DNA of 64,000 nt, from the NCBI RefSeq assembly GCF_003576645.1, contig NC_044929.1, forward strand, positions 7,353,326 through 7,417,325, given 5' to 3'. A program made the position numbers and the translations under genes. This stretch comes from Ipomoea triloba. Its lineage: Eukaryota; Streptophyta; Magnoliopsida; Solanales; Convolvulaceae. The notes below the pieces were generated by a model that saw nothing but the letters and a program-made list of their open reading frames with translations, searched no databases and was not told the origin of the DNA. Below, one piece after another: positions 1-12,000 of the stretch; within the stretch, counting starts at the first letter, position 1, and each line of letters starts with the position of its first letter.

Positions 1-474
1 AAAAAAAAAAAAAAAAAAAACGATTAATAAACACACCCAACATATTTTTCGCCTTGTACGTATTATAAAAATGTTGGTTGCCCTCACACTTTTATACTCA
101 TTTTCACAAATTAAATATGTGATGGGTTCACCTAATAAAGTGAGTAGATGAATACAATTAATTAATGTTAATTAATTAATTAACATTAAATAATGCTAAT
201 TATGTTCATAAAATATTCAAACATTCTCAAACTTGTGGAATATAATTTTAAGGAGTTTTCTATATATGTTTTAAAATTTTATTTTATAAAATATTGATTA
301 ATCGCTAGAAGTCAAATATTCCAGATAAATTCGTACACACTACTACAAAATTGTATATTTTTATATATGCAAGTGGTTTTGTTTAAGCTAATTCTTCATG
401 CCCACCATTGATGAGTAAGTCTTCCAACCAATGTAATTACAACATAATTATATTCAAGCTAAGGCCTACATTTC

Positions 475-534
<60 letters not shown>

Positions 535-684
535 TTGAGTACTACTATGTTCATAACTACTTTCTCAAAGTACTGAAGCACAAATAGTCAATATCACATC
601 AACCTCACATATGGGAGTGTAACTTGGTGCCGATAAACCATAAAGTCTTGGTATTATTACTATTACTATTATTATTATGTTCTA
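1..684. other. AT-rich intergenic DNA
   Basis: No gene is visible. The stretch is low-complexity AT-rich DNA containing a palindromic trinucleotide array at about 475-534, listed separately. Confidence 0.6.
475..534. repeat. (AAT)n-(ATT)n palindromic microsatellite
   Basis: A run of AAT units passes directly into a run of ATT units, so the array is its own inverted repeat and can form a hairpin. The same architecture recurs at 14.4-14.5 kb and 19.9-20.0 kb. Confidence 0.9.
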
Positions 685-960
685 GCTGAAATCGATTCCA
701 AAGCCATGGTGCAGATTCTTGAGAAGGACTTAGGGCCTACTCCGGAAGACAGCACGTTGGTGAGGGATTGCAAATATATCATGGACCATTTTTAGGATAT
801 CAAGATTGATATCCACGTATTTCGAGAAGATAACCAATGCGCTGATTTCTTAGTCAACATGGGTCAGAACTTGCAAAGGGACACGACAATTCTGGATCAT
901 CCCCTAATAATTGGATGGAGCTGCTGCACCGGGATGCCCGGGGCATTGCTACGAGTAGAC
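685..960 (+). pseudogene. RNase H-like (RVT_3 type) domain fragment
   Basis: One plus-strand frame from 685 reads like the C-terminal half of a plant reverse-transcriptase-like RNase H domain (RVT_3 family). It has an EIDSKAMVQIL segment, then LVRDCKYIMDHF, then a VFREDNQCADFLVNMG segment matching the family's conserved H/R-E-x-N-x-x-A-D block. An in-frame TAG lies at 793-795 between the two conserved blocks and no start or flanking domain is present. It is therefore a broken fragment, either of a LINE-type element or of one of the many RVT_3 host pseudogenes. Family assignment is by motif recognition only. Confidence 0.6.
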
Positions 961-1940
961 TTTGTTAACATCCTCGAGACCCTTGGGTCCTTTATGCTCA
1001 CCCAACAAAAAATTATTATTAAAATTATTAATTTATTCTATTTTCTTTATGAAAGTAACAAGTTAAAATTTAACTTTATATAATTAATTTATAATGAAAT
1101 CGATAAATAATACAAATCCTTATAAATATGTATAAAGAATTGAAAATCCTCGTTAATTTGTTTAGATTTGTGTGTAAATAATTAAGAGTCACAAAATTTT
1201 CAAAATAAAAAAAATTAAGAGTCACGTCTCACGGATTCTTATCCGCAAATGTCATACTTATATGTTCAATTGTTATACGTATATGTTCAAATGTAATACT
1301 AATCAGAAATAAAGTGTTTGTTATTTATAAGAGAAAATGTAATATTTTTGATGAAAAAATGTAACACTACGTACTTTTGCGAAAAGTACTACATTTACTC
1401 ATAAAAGTAATAAACACTTTAGTTCTAATTAATATTGCATTTGTGCATATAAATATTACATTTTCATATTGATCTGACCCGCTTTACAGTGAGATGGTCT
1501 CACACAAATTTTTGTCAATAATTAAATTTTTTTTTTTGTATTTGTGGAACTTTTTGGGATGATGTATAAATGGCATGAATTAAGGACTTTAATTATATTT
1601 GAGATCAATTTGCGTCATCATCGCACATACGTAAAAATGACAACTATATTTGTACTATATATGTTGCAAAACTTCAGTGTGAGATGATTTTTCCATTGTA
1701 TTGTTAATCTTACGGTCTTGTCTAAGTAACAAGAATATCAAAGTTGGGATCATGAGTTCGAATTTCGATCAATAAAAAGTTAAATAATTTATCTTTATAA
1801 AATATAGTCGGTCATCGTGTGTTATCAACTACAGAGTATAATAAAGATATTTATTAATTGTGTAATGTAATATATTTATTATTTCGGAAAAAGAAAAGCC
1901 CATTGTTGTTGTTGAAGGCAAATTACCAGGATCTAAAATA
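961..1940. other. Intergenic, with one degraded MITE-like repeat
   Basis: No coding region is visible. Part of the stretch (about 1222-1506) belongs to the dispersed repeat described separately. Confidence 0.5.
1222..1506. repeat. Degraded copy of GAGACGGTCTCACAC-ended repeat
   Basis: The segment has CGTCTCACGGATTCTTATCC near the left and GAGATGGTCTCACACAA at the right, with alternating blocks resembling GTAATACTTTT between. It matches, diverged, the fuller copy at 35.46-35.88 kb, which has clear inverted ends. Confidence 0.5.
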
Positions 1941-2022
1941 TACAATTTACATACTAAATGTTCACAATTTATATAATGAATGTTCACGATTTGAATTGTG
2001 AACATTCAGTATGTAAATTGTA
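1941..2022. repeat. 29-bp inverted repeat (hairpin)
   Basis: Left arm 1941-1969 and right arm 1994-2022 are reverse complements with one mismatch by eye, separated by about 24 bases. It looks like a small fold-back element or the end of a MITE. Confidence 0.75.
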
Positions 2023-2084
2023 ACGGGTTTACCTTGCAAGGTGGACCCGTGTTCATGGTATAACTATTTGTAAATTTTAATGTG

Positions 2085-2620
2085 AACCGTGGTCCACAAT
2101 ACAATGTGGTCCATGCATCAAACGACGTCATTTTGATTAATGAAAAGAAACGACAAAAATGGCTCCATTCTGTGTCGTTAACTATGTGTGTATAATATAT
2201 TCAGTTTCATTTTATATACACCATTTCAACACAGTTATAGTTCCTTTTCGATATAACTATAGTTTCACTCGACATTATACACTCAAATATGTGAAACTAT
2301 TATTCAGTTTCCTTTCAATACAACTATAGTATCATTTCGATATAACTACAATTTCATTGGACAATATACACTCAAATATGTGAAACTATTATTCAACTTC
2401 ATTTTTTATACACTGCAGTTTCTTTCAACACAACTACAGTTTTATTTTGATATAACTACAATTTCATTTGATAATATAAAAACAAATGTGATGCAATATC
2501 TTTTGAGATGAACTGTAGTTTCATTTACAGAGCTCCGTTAAGACTCGACGGCAACCATTTCTTTACTTAATAAAACGATGGCGTTTTGAGACCATGGTTC
2601 ATAATGGTCCACTGTATAAT
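2085..2620. mobile_element. Possible MITE with imperfect inverted ends
   Basis: The left end (about 2085-2142) contains GTGGTCCAC and CAAACGACGTCATTTTGATTAA. The right end (about 2566-2620) contains their approximate reverse complements. The interior is a degenerate array in which a 36-bp block around TATACACTCAAATATGTGAA recurs at about 2275 and 2361. No clear TSD was found, so the boundaries are tentative. Confidence 0.35.
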
Positions 2621-2691
2621 GACTGATAACTATTGTGTTTTGAATGTTGACCACAAGTACAAATTATTCTCATAAAGCTGACAGAAATCTC

Positions 2692-2694
<3 letters not shown>

Positions 2695-2725
<31 letters not shown>
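2695..2725. repeat. (TTA)n microsatellite
   Basis: About ten TTA/ATT units, in otherwise unassigned intergenic DNA. Confidence 0.85.
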
Positions 2726-2939
2726 TTGAAATGTGTTGTAACTTGTAAGAAACAAATAGGGTCCAAAATTGTGGTGGCTAACAACATGAAGACACAGCTG
2801 TGAACAGCCAAGAGCTTCAATCAAGTTGGCGAGGAACAACTCTCAAATAAGTCTAAGTTCAATTCCATCAAGAATATTAATGAGAACTAATTTTGTCTTG
2901 CTATATATTAATTGTTTAATTCACATTTATTATTAAGTG

Positions 2940-3527
2940 TACTAGCATTTTGTATGAACAATGTACGAATAATTCATGTACAATATTAAAATATTAATAA
3001 ATAAAATAATTAAATTTTTAATTCAAATTATATTTCACAATTTCTTAGTAAATTTTAATTATCAATAAATTATTTTTATTTTTATTTAATAATAATGTAA
3101 ATAGTTTATATAAAATTTGTACTTAAAATAAAAATAAAAATATATTTATAATACTAAGCTAACACCCACATATTTATACAAACAATGTGTATTATATACA
3201 CATATAATTTGACATCAATAAATATTTAATTTAAATATAATCTACAATTAAATTAATTGTTATGTGATAATTTTAATAAAATGATAATTAAAAAATAGGA
3301 AAAAAATATTGTAGATATAAGTGTATGATAATAATGAGTATGAGATTATCAATGTTAGAATTTATTAAATAGTAATAGAGTTATAATGATGTAAAGATAG
3401 TTTTGCCTAACAAAAATGTAATAAGAATAATTTTGTCTAATAATATGAAGTGTACATTTAGAATGTAACGTATATATTTATTAATCCACAAAAAATGGAC
3501 AAAACCAATGACATAACATGATTTGAC

Positions 3528-3571
<44 letters not shown>
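2940..3571 (+). repeat. Diverged dispersed repeat ending in (AT)n
   Basis: The stretch shares ordered blocks with the minus strand of 48.96-49.39 kb: a TGTATGATAATAATGA block, then AATTTTGTCTAATAA, then a block resembling TTTATTAATCCACAAAA, then an AT microsatellite. This indicates a diverged member of the same family. The family is not identified; an RTE-like or non-autonomous element with an AT tail is possible. Confidence 0.4.
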
Positions 3572-3575
<4 letters not shown>

Positions 3576-3742
3576 AGTCATATTATATTTTGTCACATTA
3601 TATTATATTATGTTGTTACCTAGTCTGTAGTATTGACCAGGTTGTAAGCCTATTGTATAGGACTAGTTTAGTTAGTCTGTTAGCGTTACTTCTGTATAAT
3701 TATATGGATGTACTGGATGAGAGAGAATCAATCAACAACTCA
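3572..3742 (+). repeat. 5' LTR of copia-1
   Basis: Direct repeat of 171 bp, TG...CA ended, matching 7578-7748 with four substitutions by eye. Confidence 0.95.
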
Positions 3743-3744
3743 TT

Positions 3745-3754
3745 TGGTATCAGA
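3745..3754 (+). promoter_or_regulatory. Primer-binding site of copia-1
   Basis: TGGTATCAGA starts two bases after the 5' LTR. This is the usual plant copia site pairing with the 3' end of initiator tRNA-Met. Confidence 0.9.
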
Positions 3755-3756
3755 CG

Positions 3757-6700
3757 ATGTTAGGTTTCTTTGGTTCATCTCTATCGAAAATGTCTACCAA
3801 CTCTAGCGAGCGAACTGTTTCCGCAGCCACCTTGCCGTTACCGGCCACCACCAACACACTAAACGCTGCTCACCATTTCGTTTCTATAAAGCTCACCAGC
3901 CGGAACTTCCTCTTTTGGCGGACGCAAATCGTACCCTTCCTCCGTGGCCAAGGTTTGTTAGGCTACGTCGACAGCGAACAGCCATGCCCTCCGGCGACGC
4001 TCATCACCCCACCGCCTGACGGCTCCCCAGCCAGCACTCCGCCCACAGAAGCCGTCAACCCGGCCTACGCGCCATGGATTCAGCAGGATCAATCGATCCT
4101 CTCGCTGATCATCTCCTCTCTCTCCGATGAGGTGATGTACCTGGCAGTAGGACGCACCACCGCCCGTGAGGTTTGGCTGTCGATCACCGCCGCCTTGGGC
4201 TCCTTTACGCGCGCAAGGTCGCTCAACCTCCTCGGCCAGCTCCAATCACTCCGGCAGGGAGACAACTCTCCGGCTGAATACCTCGGCCGGGCACAACTCA
4301 TCATCGAGGCTCTTGCCCTCGCCGGCCGACCGATGTCCCTCGACGAACAGAATCTACACGTGTTCAGGGGCTTACGCCCGGAGTTTCGCACCATGGCGGC
4401 CTCCCTTACGGTCTCAGGTAATCCCGTGACCATTCCTCACCTAGCCGACTGTCTACAGGCACAGGAGTACATCTGGGCAGATGAGTTCACCACTGCCGCT
4501 GCTGGATCACCCACTGCGATGTACGCGGGCCGAGGCCGAGGGCAGAACGCCGATGTAGGTAATGGCTCGCTGCAGTCTAATACCGGCCAGAACCGTGGTC
4601 GCCATGGTCGTGGTCGTGGAGGACAAGGCCGCGGCCGCGGCGGAACCCCCAAGTGTCAGATTTGTCGCTCCCACGGACACACTACGGTCTACTGCTTCAA
4701 GCGTTATGCGGGTATTCCGCCGGCACACGCGAACGTTGCTGTCGCCGGTGATGGAGGATCGGCAATCGCGGCCGATGAATGGTATCCCGACACTGGGGCT
4801 ACCGCACATGCGACTCCGGATCCTTCGGTGATGGCGCAGTCCGAGTCTTACAATGGTGGTGATGTTCTGCGTGTGGGCAACGGTACAGGTCTGGAGATTT
4901 CCTGCGTGGGTCATCCTCACGCACAAGTCCTACAACAAGTCCTACGGCAATGCTCGGTCACACCCAATAAAACGTCCATGTCTCGACTGTGTACAGCTTG
5001 TCAGCTCGGAAAGTCCTCCCGATTTCCTTTAGATAGGGTAGTCAAATCTAGTAGTCATGTTCTTGATTTGCTGTACACGGATATTTGGGGTCCTGCCCCC
5101 GTTGTTTCGCAGCAGGGTTTTAGATATTTCGTGTTATTTGTAGATGATCACTCCCGTTTTTCCTGGTTTTATCCCCTTCGGTTAAAGTCAGATATATATA
5201 AAGTGTTTGAATTGTTTCAGGTGATGGTTGAACGCCGTTTTTCGCGTTCTATAAAAGCCATTCAATCTGATCTGGGCGGGGAATACCGCCGTTTACATTC
5301 TGTGTTTGAGTCTTTAGGTATTGTCCACCGGCAGTCGTGTGCTTACACGCACGAGCAAAACGGCCGGGTTGAGCGCCGGAATCGACACGTTGTTGAAACC
5401 GGGTTAACTCTCCTAGCTGAAGCCTCGGTTCCCCTCAAACATTGGGACTCCGCGTTTGAGACAGCGACATACCTAATAAACTGCTTACCCTCCTCCTCAT
5501 TACAGTTCACAAGTCCATATGAGTGTCTACACAAGACACATCCGCCCTACGCATTTCTAAAAGTCTTCGGGTGTAGGTGTTATCCCTATCTTCAGCCATA
5601 CAATCGGCACAAGATAGAGTACCGCTCCGCACCCTATGTCTTCTTAGGTTACCCTATAGGCTTCCGGGGATATCGGTGTCTTGATCTCAATACCGAAAAG
5701 ACCTTCGTCTATCGCCATGTAAGATTTGACGAAACAGTGTTCCCTTTTTCAACAGATTCGCGAGAACAAGTGGAGTTGCCACCGCCATGTCCCCCATGGG
5801 GTTCGGGTCCCGTGATCCCATCTGTTGGTGCTACTCCAGCTCATGCACCTCACCTACCTGAGTTGCACATTCCCGAGCCAAGGTCATCTACAGATTCTAC
5901 TACACCTCCCAGGCAAACCGCCACTCCTGCTACCACTCGACGTGGAGCATGCACACAAGTGTTGGAGCGAGGCCACACTATGCGGCTCCGACACATAACG
6001 AAGGGCACCGGTGAGCAGTTCCATGCCCTCGTCACCACTTCAGATCCCACTTGCTACTCCCAGGCGGTCGTGCATCCAGAGTGGCGGGATGCTATGGACC
6101 AAGAGTTTAATGGCATAACAGCACTTGGAATCTCGTACCTCCCACACCAGGTATGAATTTGATAGGGTGCAAATGGGTCTATCGCACCAAGCGTAAGCCC
6201 GATGGCACGATTGACAGGTATAAAGCTCGCTTGGTCGCAAAGGGGTTTAATCAAGTAGCCGGCGAGGATTTCTTCGACACGTTTAGCCCCGTGGTTAAAC
6301 CAACCACGGTGCGCCTGCTATTATCTCTAGCGGTTTCTCATGGGTGGACGCTACGACAACTAGACGTCCATAACGCTTTTCTCAATGGACACTTAGCTGA
6401 AACAGTCTACATGCGGCAGCCACCGGGGTATGAAGATCCGACACATCTTGATCATGTGTGTCATTTGCAGCGTTCTCTCTACGGTTTGAAACAGACACCA
6501 AGGGCGTGGTTCAAGAGGCTACATGATTTTTTACTGTCTGCGGGTTTTTCAGCGTCGAAGACTGATGTGTCGCTATTTCATTACTCGAGCCAGAAATCTC
6601 GGGTGTTTCTCCTTGTGTATGTTGACGACATCATTATGATGGGTAACGACGCCAGTTTAGTTAACTCTCTCCTGCAGCGACTATCTGCCACGTTCAAGAT

Positions 6701-7570
6701 CCGAGACTGGGTACTCCCAGTTTCTTTCTCGGGATCGAGACGCTTTCTGTTCCAGATGGTCTACTTCTGTCTCAAAGTCGGTATATGGAAGACATTCTGC
6801 AAAGGGCCGGAATGACCGACTGCAAACCTCTTACTACTCCGGCAGCCGTCACACAAACTGTCTCTCCAACAACAATACTGTTTGAGAATCCCACTCAGTA
6901 CCGTCGGCTTGCTGGGGCACTACAGTATCTCACTATCACGCGGCCCGATCTATCCTATGCGATTAACCGCTTATGTCAGTTTATGCATGCGCCGACTGAG
7001 GAACACTAGGGCCTCCTAAAGCGTATTCTGCGCTATGTGAAAGCCACGCTAAGCTACGGGTTGCAATTGGTGAAGTCCGCTTCTTCTGACGTTCATGCCT
7101 ACTCTGATTCCGACTGGGCTGGGTGCCCGAACGACTGTAAGTCTACAAGTGGGTATGCCGTTTTCCTGGGCTCCAACCTAATCTCCTGGGTGTCACGCAA
7201 GCAACGGACTGTGGCGCGCTCGTCGACTGAAGCGGAGTATAAGGGGTTGGCGGATGCAGCCGCTGAAGTTTCATGGGTCGTATCACTTCTTCGAGAGCTC
7301 GGGCTACACACTGGGACTCCGGTGACTCTCTGGTGTGATAATCTTGGCGCTACGTATCTTGCAACGAATCCTGTCTTCCACGCTCGCACCAAGCATGTGA
7401 AAATTGATTTCCATTTTGTTCGAGACAAAGTTGCGTCAGGGGAGTTCTTAGTCAACTTCGTCTCTACAAAGGATCAGCTCGCTGACATCTTCACCAAACC
7501 GCTACCAGCCGCTCGCTTCTCAGCCTTGAGGGTCAAGCTCAATGTGGTTCCGCACTCACCTTGCGCTTGA
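3757..7570 (+). pseudogene. copia-1 gag-pol polyprotein, broken
   Basis: The frame opens at ATG 3757 or the nearby 3790 and encodes gag with a CCHC zinc knuckle (CQICRSHGHTTVYC, about residue 300) and the protease motif DTGA (about residue 345). Integrase follows, with the D-D-E core seen as YTDIWGP, QSDLGGEY and NGRVERRN. RT has YVDD, and RNase H has SDSDWAG and SSTEAEY. Breaks are a frameshift near 6110-6117, a second near 6708, and an in-frame TAG at 7007-7009 where relatives have Trp. At about 4905-4920 the frame jumps from the protease sequence ISCVGH to the pre-integrase GHPH, an in-frame internal deletion. The element cannot make a full polyprotein. Copia-2 in the same window served as the reading guide. 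Confidence 0.93.
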
Positions 7571-7577
7571 GGGGGAG
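7569..7577 (+). promoter_or_regulatory. Polypurine tract of copia-1
   Basis: GAGGGGGAG lies directly before the 3' LTR and is the plus-strand primer used in reverse transcription. Confidence 0.85.
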
Positions 7578-7747
7578 TGTTAGTCATATTATATTTTGTC
7601 ACATTATATTATATTACGTTGTTACCTAGTCTGTAGTATTGACCAGGTTGTAAGCCTATTGTATAGGACTATTTTAGTTAGTCTGTTAGCGTTACTTCTG
7701 TATGATTATATGGATGTACTGGATGAGAAAGAATCAATCAACAACTC

Positions 7748-7748
<1 letters not shown>
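7578..7748 (+). repeat. 3' LTR of copia-1
   Basis: Direct repeat of 3572-3742, same length, four mismatches by eye. Confidence 0.95.

Positions 7749-7808
<60 letters not shown>
7749..7808. repeat. (AT)n microsatellite
   Basis: About 28 AT units immediately after copia-1. A matching AT run (3533-3571) precedes the element, so copia-1 interrupted one array. Confidence 0.9.
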
Positions 7809-7812
<4 letters not shown>

Positions 7813-10725
7813 TTTACCTCACATTTAAAATTAGAAAAATGCTTCAAACTCCTATAATTTTCACTATATTACATGTGTGTGTATAAGAGCAACTGCCACA
7901 TAATAAGAGCAATTTCAGTGATTGAGTTTTTTTAATACATTTTTGTAGGCTCTCATTGCCAAATTGTCATAGTTGAGATTTAAAATTCAAAAAAAAAAAA
8001 TAAGAAAAAAAAATTCATCAAGAAAGTAATCATCAATTGATGACTGGCCACTCTCAAGCGCCTAGTAAGCGCATGAAAGGCACATGTCTATTGGACATAC
8101 ATTATATGTGCCTCCCACCTACGTTTTTGTTGTAATCTTTTTTCGTTTTTTTTTTTAGTCTTTGTCAACTCAATTTTTGCTATTGGTAAAAATTTCCAAG
8201 TGAGATTTTCCAAGTCAACCAAAAACCTACCCTGGAGGTGTTTTAAAGAGTGGTAAAAATGGATGATTTTTGTAGGGGTATTTAGCAAAGTTGTTATAAC
8301 GTAATTAAGTGCCTTATTGATTTGTATCAAAATTTTACTAATCAAATATTAAGCATGGTTGAATGAATGCCCAAGAAGGAAAAAACAAAGTTAAAAAATT
8401 ATAAAGAGAAATAACAATAAAAATAATAAATACAAAATGGGAAGGAATTTATAAATGTACAGAAAAAAAAAATACAATTTATAAATTGTTATATTTAACA
8501 ATTTTACTTAAGGTTAACAACTTAAAAAGAGAAAAGAGAAAAATTAAAAGCGTACAAAAGACTAAAATATAATGTACAAATTAGTACTGTAATCAATTAC
8601 ACCAACACATTTTGTATTCATATTAAAATCCTTCTATCCACTTCTATATAATTTTAGATATACTATATTTATAATTTTTAAATGATTTTTTCAAAAAAAA
8701 AAAAAAAAATACCCACAAACACATTGGGCAAGAAGTGGGGTAAACATATTTTGAATGGACCCAACACATTGTCTTAGTGACAACAAAAGACAAGAAAATT
8801 ATGACCCATTGTCACTTCAACTTCTTTCAATTATAATTTATAATAACACATATTACTAACTATCAAATATTGTGGCCTCCCAAAACTTCAATCATACATA
8901 TATATCAGATGCCATTAACACTTTGTCACTCACTCTCTTATCATCCCCTCAACATATCAACACAAAGCAAAAGCACTACACAGGAATCACATTCTTTCAT
9001 TTACGGGAAAAACCAGCAGCTCAATTTGATTCTTTAATTTACAGGAAAACCCATAGTTAAATCTGATTCTTTGACTTACGGGGAAACCCACAGCTCAATC
9101 TATTGTGTGTGTGTGTGTATTATAGCAAGTACAAGGTAAACCACCCTGCTAGATGCCACCAAAAAACAATGTTCAGAAGCAAACACTACATTGTTATTCA
9201 TGAGTTCAACCTATAACACTGTCAAAAGAGCAAGAACACGCGAGTAGGTCACATGTCATATTTCATAACAAGCTACACCTGGAGAAAGTAAATCACATTA
9301 GTAAGCAGATCAAACGAGATGGCTTAGCTTCACGAGCTATAGCGACCATGTGTGTGCATAAAAGCTCGAGAGATAATGGTGGCACGTGAAAGTCAAACAT
9401 CTGCAGACGAGAGCAATGGGGAAATAGAACAAATTTGGTAATCTGCGAATAAATAAGCATATAAAACACCTGTTGCTTTGTAGGAGAACTAATAACAAGT
9501 GTCATTCAGAAGATTTAACAGTATTGTAGATTTGTAGAAGACATAGTTTAATGTAAGAAAGATTTGAACAGAATCACATTATTATACTCAATTACGATAA
9601 AACTAAGCAATTATCTAGTTCGGGTCTTGACCAAAACCTCCAAGTAACCACCACTAATATCATCGCAATTGCAGTAGGTTAAAAGTCAGACATGGAAGAT
9701 AGAAAGGTTGAATTTAAACAAAAGATTAATGAAATGCCACAAGGTCAAAGATCAGCTATAGAAAAGTCATACACGAAGATGAAAATTGCAAGCTATACAT
9801 CTCCTTATAACTCTCCTTGTTATTGTCACTAAGAGTAACCAAATACATGGTTAACTGAGTCAAAGTAATTGATTATTTCTGCCTAACCAAGTTGTAGATT
9901 ATTTTCCGGCCTTTAATATGAAGTTCATTAAACTCTACGCTCAATAGGTCAAGTATCCACCACAGCAGTTAAATGTATTACATCACACAACAGCACCGGC
10001 AAATTCATTTCTACCTACGACTAATACAGTCACACATTAATGTTGATTTGCTCAAAGCCTCGAATGAGAAAAATAATTTGAAGAAGCACCAAGCAAGAAA
10101 CACCAATATAAAAGGTTGGACAGGAAGGATAAAGAATGTTAGTCTTCTTTACTATTATGCTTTTCTTGTTTTCCTCAAAGAAGCTGTCTATTAGGGTCTA
10201 AATCATAGAACTATGGTAGCTTTCAGTTATCAAGGAGACATAACACTCAATTTCCAATTAAACAATCAACATGATGCCTAAAAACATAATTCTCACTCAG
10301 AGATTTAAAAAAAACAAAAAAAAAAGTAAATGCTCTTAAATAAGAGCAAATGAAAACAGGCAAGAAAATGGGATTCTCAAACATCCTCCTTCAGGAAGGA
10401 TCATTGAAACAAATCAAGAAGAAATGCAATGATATTCTTCAAACCGTTTCAGTGTGGAACAATCAAAGCTGTGGATAAAATAACTACTGTATATATCAGG
10501 AAAGCAAAGAGACAAGTAATATCACAAGGCAATTCTAATTTCTAAGAAGCTTTATCCCAAAAATGATTTCATGGACAAACTATTCTACTTCATTATCAAA
10601 GAATTTCAAACAAGTATACAGTACAAAAAGGAAGCACAGGCTTCAAAGCAGTAAGTACCTGCCTAACCTCATATGCTATTTTATATTCGAGCTTGATTTT
10701 TGTGGATTCCTGTATGTGCCTATAT
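7809..10725. other. Intergenic DNA, no supported gene
   Basis: Short open frames here show no recognisable domain. The only structure noted is three imperfect tandem units of about 45 bp around 8989-9100, with the theme GATTCTTTnATTTACnGGAAA. Part of the right side may belong to the 3' untranslated region or downstream region of the F-box gene that ends at 10726. Confidence 0.5.
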
Positions 10726-11997
10726 TTACTCATATTCAAACTGTACGTCTACATGTATGTATCTTCTCATTAACTCAACAACAGAAGAGGTTAAGTTTGC
10801 CAATGTTTGGCACTCTTCATGTGTCTTTGTCTCCGAAATCGCTCCATGAATGATTAGCTTCAGAAGGTTGGGGCATCTTTGAAGTAGACTAGCAACCCAA
10901 TGTGTAAAAAGATCATTAATTACAGTCCATCCAAGCTCCAATACCAATACATGCTCTAAAGAAGTTGAGCCTTGCCAACCATAAAGAAGAGCGCCATCCC
11001 TCAAGTCATCTCTGAGATCATAACTTAATGAAAGATGGGTAAGCTGTGGGAAACAAACAGCTATTGTTTCTAAATCTACAATCTCATCCTCGTCATCAAA
11101 TACTACATCCCAGAGCCGTAGCCTTCTTAATTTGGATGACTTTGAAATCATTTGATAGAATTTGGACCAAATAATAGTGAAATTGCTGACATCTACAGTC
11201 TCAAGATTATCAACAGCCTCACCGACATCAAGATGTATAACACTAACATCATCAATCTTGAAATGCTTCAAAGTTCCTTTTCCAATCAGTTCAAAAAGTT
11301 CGAGGGCACAGTCTTTGATGTGCAAAATTTCGAGGACATCTGCTTCTAATATAAATTTGTCTAAAGTTACTGCTTCAATGTAGATACTCTTCAATGTTGC
11401 ACTATTTAGCTCCACAATTACCTGTGCATCAGACATTGCAATCTCGGGATTCACTAGGGCTAACATTTCAATCTTTGGGCAAGCCGTCAATAACAAATTC
11501 AGATCTAATGCTGAAATACTGACATAACTTAAAGAAAGGGATTTGAGGCAATGGAACATCTGATAATTAGGTTCAAACACTGTGATTGAATTGTGAGCAA
11601 GGACCAACATTTCCAGCTTCTGTCTCCCACATATTTCAAGAATGTTGACATTCGGGGAGGTGCGAACATTATAAAACAACCATTTCAACGTTTCCCTGGT
11701 ATACATGAGCCACGCAATTACAGTTGCAGCCGAGAACTCATCCACATCATCCATTAATATAGATAATCCCTGTAAACCGGTAGTTTGAAAAAGTGTTTGT
11801 GTAATCAGAATCTCAAGCCTACTTGTAGTTAAGTCCCGATACACAGACCAATCATCCGAATTGAAGGAAAGGGTGCGAAGGTGCTTGCAATAAGCTTCAC
11901 GCCACTTCCTACACGTTGCAGAGGCTACTACGACGTCCCTTGCAGCTCCAAGATGTGAAAGAATATTACCAATCACCTCCACTGGAAGATAATCCAT
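10726..11997 (-). CDS. F-box/LRR protein, At1g67190-like
   Basis: A single uninterrupted exon of 423 codons. I start at ATG 11995-11997 because the 18 codons upstream have no ATG (the frame opens at a TTG), and because the F-box begins right there with MDYLPVEVIGNILSHLG. The F-box covers about residues 3-45 (LPVEVIGNIL...SATCRKWREA) and would bind SKP1 in an SCF ubiquitin ligase. The rest shows leucine-rich repeat-like periodicity (LKSLSLSYVSIS, LRRLRLWDVVFDD, LTHLSLSYDLRDD), likely the substrate-binding part. From memory it resembles the Arabidopsis F-box/LRR protein At1g67190 over its whole length, including the ending HVDVQFEYE. The substrate is unknown. A GA-rich block at about 12520-12605 (CT-rich on the coding strand) could be its 5' untranslated leader or promoter. 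Confidence 0.9.
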   Translation of the reverse strand: MDYLPVEVIGNILSHLGAARDVVVASATCRKWREAYCKHLRTLSFNSDDWSVYRDLTTSRLEILITQTLFQTTGLQGLSILMDDVDEFSAATVIAWLMYTRETLKWLFYNVRTSPNVNILEICGRQKLEMLVLAHNSITVFEPNYQMFHCLKSLSLSYVSISALDLNLLLTACPKIEMLALVNPEIAMSDAQVIVELNSATLKSIYIEAVTLDKFILEADVLEILHIKDCALELFELIGKGTLKHFKIDDVSVIHLDVGEAVDNLETVDVSNFTIIWSKFYQMISKSSKLRRLRLWDVVFDDEDEIVDLETIAVCFPQLTHLSLSYDLRDDLRDGALLYGWQGSTSLEHVLVLELGWTVINDLFTHWVASLLQRCPNLLKLIIHGAISETKTHEECQTLANLTSSVVELMRRYIHVDVQFEYE

Positions 11998-12000
11998 CAC

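Larger units (their letters stand above)
3572..7748 (+). mobile_element. Ty1/copia LTR retrotransposon (copia-1), decayed
   Basis: This is a complete LTR-to-LTR element of 4,177 bp. It has 171-bp LTRs (TGTTAG...CTCA), a TGGTATCAGA primer-binding site complementary to initiator methionine tRNA, a gag-protease-integrase-RT-RNase H region, and a GAGGGGGAG polypurine tract touching the 3' LTR. By eye the LTRs differ at 4 of 171 positions, so insertion is fairly recent but not the latest. It lies within an (AT)n microsatellite, which hides any TSD. The gene order places it in Copia; short LTRs and the N-terminal gag sequence suggest the Ale/Retrofit lineage (inference). Confidence 0.95.

Noticed and set aside
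3958..4926. Antisense open frames in GC-rich copia-1 gag
   Set aside because: Shadows of the gag frame; no domain and no independent signals.
8872..9505. Short open frames near 8.9-9.5 kb as genes
   Set aside because: No domains, no conserved context; they overlap short tandem repeats and AT-rich DNA.
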